Source: Setophaga petechia (Eukaryota > Chordata > Aves > Passeriformes > Parulidae). Taken from it: a stretch of DNA of 64,000 nt. The position numbers were made by a program, and so were the translations under genes. The notes beneath the pieces were generated by a model, which saw only the letters and a program-made list of their open reading frames with translations, ran no database searches and was not told where the DNA came from. The DNA lies in contig JANCRA010000003.1 of the NCBI GenBank assembly GCA_024362935.1, positions 46,227,844-46,291,843 of the forward strand. Direction: 5' to 3'. Within the stretch, counting starts at the first letter, position 1. Every line of letters begins with the position of its first letter. Below are positions 36,601 to 49,085 of the stretch, piece after piece.

Positions 36601-39479
36601 ACTATTAAAGACAGAACTCAGTCAAAGTTTCACACTGCTTAAGTAAAGCAAAGGGGAATTTAGTTACACACATATTGGCATTGCAATCAGCCAGGATGTA
36701 TGACTGCAGTATACAGTCATATGTGCCAGGCTTAATCAAACTTATTTAATCAACACAGTAGACCAGGCTGAATGCAGGCTGAGGGGGAGCAGTGAGCCCA
36801 CAGAGCTCATCCTTACCTCCCCAATGGTGCTTGTCAGAGAGATGGCTGCAACACCTCATCCCTAGGGAGGTTCTGTGCCCTACACAGAGTGGGGAGGGGG
36901 CAGGAAGGCAGGAGAGGTTAATTGATATCAGCTGGCAAGATGTGTTTGCTGGCCAGGTTTGGAAGCCCATTTCCCAACTCACCTGCTAACATATGCCTCC
37001 CATCAGAGCAAACAGGAGGTGATGCAAGAACCGGGGGCTTGGCTCAGGGCTTGAGCTTCTCACACTGAGAATTTCCACCCAGCCAGGTGACAGATTTAAT
37101 TCCTTTGTGTTCATCAGCTTGTGCAAAGCATGTCATTACATCCAATTTTTATTCCACACAGACAAAATGCACCACATTTATTCAACACAGGAGAAAAAAG
37201 CCCTCATGTTAAAGGACTGATAAATGGAATGGATGCATCTCTGACAGTGCCAGCATCTGGAGGCATTACTATTTTAATATCTATTTTCATATGAAGTGTT
37301 TTATTTTAAAAATGTAATTCTTTCTCACCTCCATAAAAAAAGCAACATAATGTAGCAAAGCACTTTTACAGCCTCACTCTTAATCATGCATTTCAGAATA
37401 GTAAATGACATTCCGGAATGAGCCTGGCCCCAGTGGTGGTCAGCAGCAGATGGGAAGGTAACAGATCCTACCCACAATGTCACATCAGAAAGTGGGAAAG
37501 TGAATACATGTGAAAAGCTAAAAGGTAGCCCTGATGGCAGTGATGGAAGACTCTGGATGCTATGTGGTGAAAGGAACATTATGGGCCACAAATCTCTGGA
37601 AGTTTTAGTTCCAAATTTAAACTCGAAGTTTCTCCAAGAATTTAGAGAGCCTAACTTAAATCTTTCCTCTCATGGGAAGTGAACCAAATTCAAACACAAG
37701 GAAAGAATGTTATGTCAGCTTTCCCAAATGAGCACATCTTGCTTTGCCTTAGAAATTTGGCAGGCAAAACTTCAGGTATAATCAATTTATGCAGCTCTGG
37801 CCTTTACTCATTACCAGACTATTATTCTCCTTCCTTGCCCATAATATCTTTGCTTTTATGTCAGAATTCCCTACAGGAAGCACCAAACTGAGGACAAGGC
37901 CTGTGGGCCACATCTTTCTAATCTTTTCAGGACGTATTGAGCAGCTGCCCAGCAAGTTGTGACCACAGAGAACAAATATAAAAGGTGCTCCACACAAAGC
38001 CTTTCCATCAAAATTATTTCCTTAAGGGCATAAGCAGAGCTAGGAATTGCCTCAGATTGCATCAAGAAACAGAGGCATTTCCCAATATTTTTAAGGAACA
38101 ACAACAGAAAAATTGAGAACATTCATTTCCTTTCTTGTTAACAAACCATTGTTTTATTTCCCTGCCTAGCCCCAAGCAAAACCATCCCATTCTATATATT
38201 CTCAAATTAAGCATAATGCTGCATACCTTTATCCAATTTTGCTACTCAGACTTTCCTCCACTATCTCTCACTGTCCTCAATAAAATTTAACTTTTTGATG
38301 GGCAGTACAAACCTACCCAGCACCAAGTCAGGATTAGCATTGTTTTCACAAGTAACATGCTTCTACTGGGAAATGTATTATTTGAAACTCAAACAGCACC
38401 AGGACAAAAAGTAAAAGTCACTTCAACTCAATTTAATCAATTTAGGCCCCTCAAAGACAAAAGCTTTAAAATCCTTTTAACAATCCCTCTCTGCCTTTCT
38501 GGTCTGTAGTTGTTCTAGACTCTGTGAAGATGCTCAAGTGAGCCCCCCTGAACCAGCTGGCTGCTTTGTTCTAATCATGCTTAGCTGGTTCATCTCTCAG
38601 TGCTGTTCTCACCGCTTCCACCAAGAACTTCTCAGATCTGTTACCAACATTATGGGTCAGCGTGGCCAGCAAGAAACCTGAGAGGCCTTGCAATATGAAG
38701 GTGATTGATCTCCAATTTTCACTACACTGCTCCACTGGCAGTGATTCAACACTAAATACATGATAGCCACAAGGCAGGTGGAGATTAGTTACAACTTCTT
38801 TACCAAAAATATTATTCCTTCTTTACTTTATGTAACCTCTTATTCCATTAAGATATCACCATTCCTTAATAAGGATTACCACATATTGTCTCAAGAAACT
38901 TGTTTTCATGTTACATCTGAATTTAAGGGTGTAGAGTGATAAAAAACTAATTCCTCATTCGGGGTCTTTTCCCTCTTCTGGGAATCAAAAATATTTAAAA
39001 CATATTTTTGTTCCCAAGACAGATAAAAGCTGCAAATTCCTCTCTTTTTATTCAAAATATCTCTGAAACAATTTCTGAGTACATTCTGTTTTCTGCACTG
39101 AAAGCAATTGGTGTTCTCATGTTAGATAGTTTTGAAATAATGTAGTTCATTAAAAAAAAAAAAAAAAAAAACAGCAGAAAGGGCTGAAACAATGGTTTCC
39201 ACCATTTTGCCAAAAATAGCAACCATTTTATTTGTCACTGCAAAGTTCTTCAGTTAGAAATGTAAAAGAGAAAGTACAGACCCCTAAATTAAATGAAACA
39301 AGTTCTAAATAGTCTTTTTCTAATATTTAATAACAATGGATTTATAACATCATTTTACCAAATGCAATTCATTTCTTAATTAGGCAAACTGAACCCTCCT
39401 AGTGTAGAAGCACCCAGTTAATGTCAGCCCTATTTGCTTTTATTTAGTGTCTTTTATCTGTACTTTTGCTTTGGCTAGG
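36601..39479. other. Non-coding stretch, no gene recognised
   Basis: AT-rich sequence including a poly-A run at 39152-39171. The longest frame is 88 codons and is unrecognised. No interspersed repeat was recognised. Confidence 0.55.
39152..39171. repeat. Poly-A run of 20
   Basis: An uninterrupted run of twenty A. No AATAAA lies at the expected distance upstream and no retrogene body was recognised, so a processed pseudogene is not supported. Confidence 0.85.
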
Positions 39480-39880
39480 TAAAGTTTCCAAAGGTTTCAT
39501 ATTGGTGTTTTTTCCTCATTTTTTCACTCCCACTAAAGTAAAAGATGACAGGTAATAATATAATGTGTGGTAGAAGGAGAAATGCTGACAGACATTGTGT
39601 TACTTTGCTTCAATTAGGCTCTAATTACTTCTTCTCTTCAATTAGAAAATCACATGAACCAATTATGCCAGATAATATGTGCTTATCCTATTCAAACTGC
39701 ACAATGGGTAAGGTCTTTTCACATTGATTATCTTCAATTTATGCTTTTAGCCTTTTTTTCTCTTCTGTCTGCATGGCCCATTACAGTTTTAAAGTGGAAG
39801 CTCTTAAGCAGTTCTCAGTATTATGATATCATTCATTACAATTGTTATGTTTTGATGGAAGAAAAATTTTGATGCCTTGA
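39480..39880. promoter_or_regulatory. Candidate conserved non-coding element
   Basis: The block contains GATGACAGGTAATAATATAA, then CTTCAATTAGGCTCTAATTA and CTTCAATTAGAAAATCACAT, so CAATTAG occurs twice within about 40 bases, with another CTAATTAC between the two. Repeated homeodomain cores beside a TGACAG word are typical of developmental enhancers. This is a by-eye call. Confidence 0.27.
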
Positions 39881-40618
39881 ATGCAGAGAGGAAAATCTCT
39901 TTGGATTGAACATATTCCAATTTTGCTAGTTTGGATAACAATATTCCCATGGTCTTTTAAATAAATATGATACAATGTGGTCTACTGTTAATGGACAGAG
40001 CTCAGGGAAACTGTTGGTTCTCTGGGAACAAAGATTTCAAAACCCAACATGGGGTATTGAACACGAGAATTTCTCATACATTGTCAGCACAGAGGTATCA
40101 GGCCTCATTTGTGAATGATCTGAGAGTGGAAAGCAATCAGCAAAAGCAAAGCGACAACCTTAAAAACCTAGAAGCTGAGAAGCCACAACAATATTTTCCT
40201 GCTAAATAAATGGGGGAGAAACATTATGTGAATCCTTGCCAGTTATAGAACAGTTCAACAGATTTGGATGAGGAGAAAATGCTGGGAAACAACAGTGAAT
40301 ACTAGAGGTAACTTGCATTATTTCACCTCTCCTTTCATAAGGATTTAAGGGATTCTGCTCATACAGAGGTTTATCTATCCTTGTGCTCAGCTGGGGAATG
40401 AACTCCTTTTAATGCTCCAAGGACTAAATACAGAACAGAAATGTTGCTGCCCAGCCCTCTCCAGAGATGGGCAAACACCAGGTTAAGCTCCAGCTGATTC
40501 CACATCACACCTGTCTCAATCAGTTTGAATCTCTCCTGCTTGGAACACACAAACTCCACTCACACTGGTTTGCTTGGATAGAATTGATATGCAAAGGTTC
40601 TCATCACGAGGTTCTGCT
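39881..40618. other. Non-coding stretch, nothing recognised
   Basis: Unique AT-rich sequence. The longest frame is 80 codons and is unrecognised. Confidence 0.55.
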
Positions 40619-40680
40619 CATAGAATCATTTAGGTTGGAAAATACCTCCGAGATTAGCAAGTCTAATCAATCCCCCCATT
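40619..40680 (-). mobile_element. CR1 LINE scrap, antisense
   Basis: CATAGAATCATTTAGGTTGG followed by AAAATACCTCCGAGATTAGC and AAGTCTAATC is the reverse complement of the CR1 3' terminus, including the CATAGAAT end repeat. Only about 60 bp remain before the match fades. Confidence 0.8.
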
Positions 40681-43142
40681 ACAAGTCTATAAAAAATTAT
40701 AATTGGATATAAACTAAAACTATTATTTAGTACAATTGCACCTATTTATGTGTTTCCTGACTATTTTAATGAAACCACAAAGAACGATCTGTATTTGACA
40801 AATATGAACATATAAGCTACAAAGCTGTATTCTTTTTTCACATGCATTCCATAAAAAGAAAGCTGCTCAGGAATAGTAAAATCCTACTGCAGTGAAATAA
40901 AAACAAGGCAGAAACGGAAGAGTTAAAGGCAAGTTATTTTGTATAATGTCATGAACATGAAATGTGTATTTATCAAAATGTAATTACCAAGAACTCTTTA
41001 TATTACATGATGTAATGAGTGTCATAATGGAAGTTCAAACATCACAGGGAAAATAGTTACCTGTGACAGGCAGAATCATTTTTCACTGAATTGTAACTAA
41101 AAGATGTAAAAATTGAAATATTTGTGAGACTGCACTATTCTAAGATTTTACTACAGAATTATATACATTTTTGGTAAGACAAGCCTGTATAAACAGCAAC
41201 AACAAAAAAGATTTTGCTAGCAATATTCTCAGCAATCAAAATGCTCTGGAAAGCTCAGCTTTGAAATGTCCCCTCCCTCTATCCCATGTGGTTTTGAAGT
41301 CCAGATCTAGGTCCTAACTAAAGTCAAGGTCTCACAATAACCTGCTCTCTCCAGCAGCAGAAGGGAAAGCAGCCAAGTAAGACAGTTTCCACAGAAATTT
41401 TTTACAGTGGCAGAAAATAAAAAAAGGTTAATATCAGATGCCAAGAGGCTTCCAATCCATCTGCCAGATCAAAGACTGGAGCAGGTTTAATTGAGGACCA
41501 AAACTTTTTGGAAGTTGATGGGAGCAGAAGTATTTCTCATCAGAATCTTCTTTCCACCACTCAGAATTCAGTAACATTCACAGAGTTTTACTAAAGTTCA
41601 AGAACACTTGTCTAGCATTTTGGAGCTCTAAAAGTGACAAAGAAACAGAAGTTAAATCTTTTAAGATGCTTTTTGCACTCAAGGCAAAAAAAAACTGGAA
41701 CAGATTTGTTTCAAAGATAAGACTCATTTCTCAATGGCTCACACCTCTTCTTTTGATAGACATCCAATGTGCCAACTTGACTGGAGTGACTACAAAACCT
41801 TTAGAACCTTTTGCACTGACTAAGACTGAATCAATTTCATTGCCCCATCTCCTTTTAATGATTAGATTCAGTTGATGTGAATGATCCTCAACCTTAAAAG
41901 TGTGAGCTGGACAAGACAATTGGTTTGGTCTGGGCTTAAACACACCGGCTGGGGGAAACATAAGGTCATTGTTTGTTTTGAATATGAAGGCTGCTAGGCT
42001 GCATGAAACTGGTAAAGTTACTTTTCTCACCCTGTACAAAGCAAGCCACCTAAAAGTAACAATTTACACTTTCTGTCATTATTCTGGCTTCTCTCCAGAA
42101 GTAGAAATAGCAGTACCAACAGTTCCATGAGGTTACCTTATTGCCAAGGAGAAGAAATCCTCTCTAATCAAAGGGTTGCATTAGTGGGGAGGTCACACAA
42201 AAAGGGCTTCTATTGAGTTCACACATGCTCATGCCTTAGCAGAACCAAAATTTCTGTTTATGTCTCTTCAGCAGTATTACATGCTCTCCAATGGGTAAGA
42301 AGGAGGAGGAATAAAATTAGACCCTGCCTATACTTGCAATTATTTTGTAGTAGGTTTGCTACAGCAATAAAAATGAGGTCGGAGACATGAGGCAGCAATT
42401 CAGCAAGGAAAAAGTCACCATGCACACACCAAAAAAAAAAAAGAAAGAAAGAAAATGCAGGGTTTAAAATGAATGTATGCAAATTCATGGTCTCTTGGGT
42501 ATTTGTAACACTTTAAAGTGAAATGCAGTTTATGATCGTAAAGCATTCTCATGGTTGGTTTAAACTACTGTAAATTGCACTGCATTTTCCCCTTATAAAT
42601 TCTACTTAAAAACAATTATGACCCATAAGTAAATGCTTTTACTTGAAATATTACTCATTATGGAAAGCACTATACCTTTATCATTCACCTCAGTGTTCCA
42701 GGAATAGATTGCAAGAAAGGCAGAACTGAAATGTTTTTCCCATGAAGGGAATTCAAGTATGTCAAGTCCCTTCCCAGATATTAAATGTATGGCATTAGAA
42801 AAAGTTACATACAAATGGAAACAAACACACAGAAGCCAAAAGGGATCCAACCAGCATAGCAGGGAAGCAGAAGACAAGACCCATAAGTTTATAGCCTATA
42901 GTGCTTCCTAGTTTTAGGAATGAAAATGTTTTGAAAGACTTGTGCTTTAAATTTTCAACTTAAATGAAAACTTAGTTATGCTAAGAAGTCAGCTTTGAAA
43001 TGGAGTACTTGAAACTAGTTTTAGCACTAAAAGGAAAATAGGTTGATGCAATTCACTGGAGAAAAATAGGATTTTTCTCTGTAGACAAATTTTGCAGTGA
43101 TCAATCACTCTAATAAAGTATCAGACCTGGTGTAGAGGACTC
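40681..43142. other. Non-coding stretch, no gene recognised
   Basis: AT-rich unique sequence with an A/GAAA run at 42431-42455 and an octamer at 42477-42484. The longest frame is 102 codons (41731-42039, -) and is unrecognised. Confidence 0.55.
42431..42455. repeat. Poly-A / (GAAA)n simple repeat
   Basis: Twelve A followed by three GAAA units. Confidence 0.8.
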
Positions 43143-43742
43143 ATGTTTAACAATTATAATTATGGAACCATATCAGTGATGAATACTCTGTGTTGTGAAT
43201 ACAATAGTATTGTATTTTTAGACCGCTGTATAATTTCTGGGCACACTTTGATGATTTTGCTGGCTACTCACCTATTTTATAAATCAGCAGGAGACTTGAC
43301 AAGATTAGAAAAAACGGTTTCCTTCTCCCTAGATTTATATATGCTCAGTTATATTCATTGTTGTGCTGTTCTGAACAACTTACTCATTGATTTATGGTAT
43401 GTGCTCTGTAAAATCTTTTTTAATGTTTCTATGTGCCCTGCATGTATCTCTCACTTAAAAAAAAATAGTAAAAATTCGAGAACATTTTCAAAACTTAAAT
43501 TCAGCACAAAAAGAAAAAAGAGTAATATAAATTGCCTCTTTTTTGATAAATTTATATACATCTGTTTATTTCTTAGTCTTCATCCTCGGGGAAGTAAAGG
43601 AAATGTCAACTGCTCACATGATGTGTCAACAGAAAAACAAAAAAAAAATTTAAAAGAACAAGAGGAGGCTCATGCCATCAGCAGGACAAAAATTGTCAAT
43701 GTGTCCCCATTCTTCAGGTTTCCCCTCAATCTTTCTCACTGA
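43143..43742 (+). other. Longest open frame, 199 codons, doubtful coding status
   Basis: This uninterrupted frame runs from an ATG through AT-rich DNA, where stop codons should be frequent, so its length is somewhat surprising. The predicted product has three hydrophobic stretches (around residues 34-46, 66-96 and 131-145), a lysine/serine-rich middle (about 105-130) and many cysteines and phenylalanines. I recognise no domain or family. In a vertebrate genome a single-exon gene without a recognisable family, CpG promoter or homologue is unlikely. The composition (F, I, L, N, K, S rich) is what translated AT-rich DNA gives. I treat it as a chance frame unless expression or homology shows otherwise. 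Confidence 0.08.
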
Positions 43743-44783
43743 AAACATCTGAGGTTGTCCATAACCTCTGCTCTCACAAGGAGAAACTACAAAAAAAAAT
43801 GAGGTTCGCCCATCATTTCAAAAAGGATGATGGTATTAAGCCAAATTGAATATATATCCATATGTTCTATGACTTTTGGATCTCTGGCCCTCCTTTCTGG
43901 AAAGGCCAAGGCTTCCCCCCTCTTCTAGCCCCATTCTTGGAGAAGGGGACACTGGAAAGGATCCAGTATAATCCTCCCTCTCTCTCAGGATTAGGTCAGA
44001 TTTTTCCTTCTGGTTCACTGTACAGCCCTTTGTCTTGCAGTTGTTTTCCTTTCTTACCCCTGAAAGGCATCTGGAGGTTGAGTATTGGGAAGAAGAAATG
44101 CACTGCTAGTAAATTGGAAAGGAAATAACACTCATGTTCTTTCATGATTGTACTCACTCTAATGGCTTAGAGCAGGTGCCACTGCCATACACCACTCATT
44201 CCCACTTCCATCCAAAGTACTATGAGTGCTTTTGAAAAAAAAATACACTTAATTCATTAAATAACTTTCTATATTTCTGGGCATTTAGCCTAACCAGCCT
44301 TTAGTGCTATTGCAATACAAGTAATAAATAATAATTCCCTCTCCGCTGACTAAAATAATAATTGTTCCCATTTCATAGCTAAAAAAAAATATTTCCCAGA
44401 TTCCCCAGAAAGTCTCCTTGAGCCTGTCAAGTGCCAAGGCCACAAGATCCCTTTACTTCTTTTTAAGGCATCAGGTGACTTCCCCAATTCCATTAGAAAT
44501 AGGGCATGCTGCAGAATGGAGCCTCAGGAAATAAAACCAGGCAGATTTCCAGAAGATTCTGTTCCTAGGTGCTCTTTGACTGCAGTAGCAATTGCAGGGA
44601 GTGCTTCTAAGATTGCACATTTGATACTTGGAGCAGAAGGTCAGAATTTCCCTTGTAGGTCAGAATCTCCTCCATGTTTAGGAATTTAAAAGATGTGGAA
44701 GTAGGAACACTTGGGGGTACCCATAACCCTCAAGTTATTAGGTTGAAATAATAGTTTAGGGACCAAATTTGACCATCTCCTCT

Positions 44784-44836
44784 GCAGAGGCAGTGACCTT
44801 CACCAGAAGGCTGGTGACTTTCACCAGCAGAGGCAG
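44784..44836. repeat. Short direct/inverted repeat cluster
   Basis: GCAGAGGCAG occurs at 44784-44793 and 44827-44836. TGACCTTCACCAG and TGACTTTCACCAG lie at 44794-44806 and 44815-44827. The second copy forms a palindrome CTGGTGA-CTT-TCACCAG (44811-44827). It looks like a small local duplication. Confidence 0.7.
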
Positions 44837-47800
44837 GTTTGGAGCAACCCAAACCTTTTTCCCTGTAAAAATGCAGTCTAAGTCAATAGAGATTCAGAGT
44901 ATCTTGGATGTCAGAGCAGCTGGGAGCCAGCATGAGGGAGCAGGTAAACCACAGCCAGAAGACACAGCTGAGGCAGCTGTTAGTATGGAAGAGGGTTACA
45001 ATACCCTTAAATAACACCTTTAAAAGGCACTTAGTATGCAGAAATTCAGAGTCAGGTTGAAAAAAATTGAACACATCAGATTTAACACATAATGAAGTGC
45101 ATTTTGAGTTCACCTCATCAGTGCAAAAAAAGAGCCCAGCAATAGTGCCAGTGTGACATATCCCTCAGAGACAGAACAGAACATGCTGGGAACATCTTGT
45201 CTCAGCACACAGACAAGGTAGTGCCATACATCCCAACCACAGCTTTGGCCACTTCCCCAGCACTTTGCACAGGCTCTGTACTTCTCTATTCTGCGTTCAC
45301 CATCCCTCACCTGTTTCAGGCTGGTGCTTGAGGTGCAAGCAGCAACACTGTCTCTTTGAAACGGCTCTGCCAGGCTCGCCATGGCAGAAGGCAACTGTAC
45401 CCTTCCAACCTGCTCCCAGCCACCTGTGCCTGCTGTGCTGTGTCCCAAAGTAGCGTTATTCCCAGCAGGATCCCCAAACACAGCAAGCAGAGCATGCTCC
45501 AACACAACCCTGGCCTGCATGCCTACCTCCTGCATGAACAAGAGCTGAGGAATACAAAACTGCAGACAGTGAGTATTTTGAGAAAATGCCTAATGGAAGT
45601 TACCCGGGGAGGTGGATCTGACTTTATAACAAAGAGACATGTACCAATTTGAGTTTGAGTCCAATTCCCAGAATGGCATTATCCATGTAGTGTTAATTCT
45701 TTATTATTCAAAAGATTGCTAACTGTTCATATCTGCACAAATGTGTTCATGCTTCATTCATTCCAAGTCAATAATAATGGATTCTTACTATTGATTATAC
45801 ATGAGCCTTTTTGTCCCATCATAATGAAATTTTAATGTTGATGGTCCCAAAACTATTATTTCAACCTAATAACAGTGAGGGTTGACAATTACCTCGCTCT
45901 GCGAATTGCAGATAGAACTAATAAGGTCATTCTTAATAACTTTTTGTTTACCTGACATTTGGTAATTTTATAGTTATTATGTATTATTTTAAAGTCAGAG
46001 GAGTGTTTTGCAAAGAAATGTTGTCTCCCTATGGAATAAAAGACAATTCTGCCAGGAGAAAGCCTTTCCCTTGCTGCTCCCTGACCTACAGTGTGGCACT
46101 TGCTGTCATTTACCTGAGGCCCAAGGCAGAGAAGCAGCTCCATGTTCAAAAACATGATAGTAAAAGAGAAAAAGAAAAGGCAAGAAGCTTAACATTTTAG
46201 AAAAATCAGTAAGGAAAAACTTAATCTAAGAAATGGCAAGGATAGGCCATCTAGTGACAATGTATAAGCCTGACTTAGTGAGCTGGAGGGCATTTCAATC
46301 GTAGCGCTGGTGTGGGACTATCCTCAGGAGATTTCTCCCCTTTCCTGGGATAACCAAGCACCCCTCATCACAGGCATATCATAGGCAGGGAGCAGAGGTT
46401 TGTGCTCCCAAACAGATCTCTTCTCCTCTTGGCACAGCCCAGTGCCCAGCCTGTCCCCTCACCCCATCCCTGCCCTGCTAGCAGGCAGCCCCCCTGCCAT
46501 CACACCCTGCTCCTACAGCAGCACAAGGAGCTCAAAACCAAACCCTTGCTCCCTCAGAGCACACCTTTCCCTCCCAAACCGGGCTGTTTCCAGCACTTGT
46601 AACCTTTTGAATGGTTGCAGAAGGGCTGTCAGTCACATGCTGTGCCCAAGGTGCCCTCCCCAAGGTACCAACAGCACATGTGTCTCCACAGAACTTCCCA
46701 GAGCAAGGCAGACTCCTCAGGCTGCCCAGGAAGCAGCTGCCGGGCCCTCAAAATAGGGGTTTCCACCCAAAAAGTAAAAATATTGGCCCTGGGGGTACAT
46801 TTGGTGATGGAATGGGGGAGTAAGTAGCAGAAAGGAGACCACTCAAAGGTTTCAGCAGCAACTCCATCCTGGGGAAATGACCACCATCCTGTGGGGGAAA
46901 GAGTGGGGAGAGAAGCAGCAGCTGCAGAAGAGCTCCCAGCCCAGCCAGTGACAGAAAGGGCAAACAAGCAAATGAGAGTTGAAGGGAGGTTACTGGAGTA
47001 AATCCATGTGTAAGCACTCTCAATTTTAGTAGTTTAACTCTGTGTGCAAGCACAGTAACAACCTGAGCTGAGGTACTGTCCCAGGACTGTGTTTCCACAC
47101 ACTACACCCCTCTGGTCAGACACATCCACAGCTTAGAATTTTGCTACCAAAAAATCCCCAACACTCATAGGTACAGGCCTGCCTGTGAAGGAAGGACAAA
47201 GTCCTTAAGGATATTTCAGTTTAGGAAAGATTATATAAAATGGAACAGCCTTTTCTACTTGTTCTTGTCCCTCTGCTGATGGCAGGTTGGCTAAACCAGG
47301 GAACGAGACTATAAAATCATTTGGGAAATGGTGAAGGGTTCTGGTGAGAAAGCTGGCAGATAGAATTCCCCAATTCCCCGCATTTTACAAGGAAATGGCC
47401 ACACCTACTTGAAGGAAGCAGCTGCCCCTGCCCTCTTCACCATGGCACTGGCACAATTGCCTGGCCTTACCCTGGTGCTCAAGATCAACAAGGAGAAGGA
47501 GCCTTAACACTTTGAATAAATACAATTTCCACAGCAGGAGAAAGAAGGAAAGAATAAGCAATAGTAATCAACAAAAAGATGTATCAAGGCTAAGACCACT
47601 TTTTGTTGTCCAGTCTCTTGCATGCCATTTCTTGATTAACTAGCTTTTTTAGTACTATGAAGATCCAGAAAACAACAGGAAAGCAAATGTTGGGAATAGC
47701 TATTGTCAATTGTTACAATCTGCTTCCAGTTACCATATTCCCCAGACAACTGTAATAGTCAGAGTTTGGTTTAAAGTAACATTCAGTCCAAGGCAGGCAA

Positions 47801-48969
47801 TTTTACATGGTTAAAGAATGAATTTCAGAAGGGAAAAAATCAAGTGTTGAGTGTGTCCTTGGGCTTACTGGTCAGTTGCATCCTCTTCCACTGCTTCAAC
47901 ATGTGGCACTGGTTATTAAAATGACAAGGCAGGCTTTACTTTTCCCCAGACTCTGTTTTTTCATTGCTTTATTTTCCAATACCTCTTTCACACTTCTTTC
48001 ATTTAAGTGTTTGAAACCTAGGCAGTAACCACTGTGCATCCACCATTATATTCTGAAAATCCTACCAAAGAATTTTTAGGTTCCTTGGCTAAAAGTTTGC
48101 AGGAAATACTTAGAACTGAGAATAAACATCCACTCAGATTAATATGTCTAGTAAATCTACTTTTTCTGTTAATTAAAATGTTCCTGACTTCAAAAACACT
48201 TATTTTCCACTCCCTGAAGAACAAAACAAATGTGTTTATCTTTCTGCAACAGAAACTTTAAGGCTTTTCCAGAAGAACAACTCTGATTCTATGATGAGCC
48301 TTGATTTTTTGCAGGAGGCCTGAGCTCTGCTACAGCAGTTGCAAAGTTGCAGCTGCTCAAGCACTGGCACTTGCCTTGCTGGAAAGGCTGCACAGAACAT
48401 TTGCACCCACCTTTCCAAGCATTCCAGGGGAAGAAAGGCACACAGGTACCTTCCCAGGACAGAAATTCTCACACATCTTGCAAATAAAGGATTGAAAAGA
48501 AAATAGTTTAAATTTCAAGCCTCCTCTTTATTTTTTAATTTAGAGAAAGCTGCCCAAAGCTCTTATTTTCAGGCTTTGTAGAGCCTTTTTGCTGCTGTTT
48601 TTTCCCCCAGGTCTAGCATTCCTAAGACTGTTGACAAGAATTTAAGGACACCATACTTTTCAAAATGACCCAGACCTGTCCCAAAAAGGAAGTGAGGGTT
48701 TTTAAAGACAAGAAAAATAGCCTCATTTTCTGATGCTGATGCTGCAGATCAGTACAAGGAAGGAGAAATAAACTTCCTACACATGGAAATTAGTGTTATA
48801 TTTCTGATCTCCCCATCTCTCCAACTCATTTAATCTCATGCTCATGAAAAACACAGGTTTTGCTGTTGCTGTTCATTCAGTGTTCAGGGCAAGAAGGGAA
48901 AGGAAGCAGAAGTCTCCCAGAAGTGAACTCAAGAGCCCCTGGTTTCCAAAGAGAAGAATTCGAACTTTA

Positions 48970-49085
48970 TTGCTAGAAAAAAAAAAAACTGAAAACAAAC
49001 AACAACCCAAACAAAAGCAAGGAAACCCAAACTAACAGAAACAAATGTAAAAAAAAGCAAAGGAAAAAATAAAAAGCTAACCAAA
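48970..49085. repeat. A-rich low-complexity tract
   Basis: More than 100 bp dominated by A, with AAC, CCCAAAC and AAACAAA words. It is the longest of the similar tracts in the window. A minus-strand frame through it (48929-49183) is a phenylalanine/valine-rich artefact. Confidence 0.75.

Noticed and set aside
39152..39171. Poly-A as a retrogene tail.
   Set aside because: Upstream sequence shows no gene similarity and no properly spaced AATAAA.
45110..45541. 143-codon minus-strand frame.
   Set aside because: No family recognised, and plus-strand frames overlap it heavily. Locally higher GC explains the length.
46400..47098. Cluster of overlapping frames on both strands in a C-rich patch.
   Set aside because: Frames on both strands over the same bases indicate composition, not coding. 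No domain is visible.
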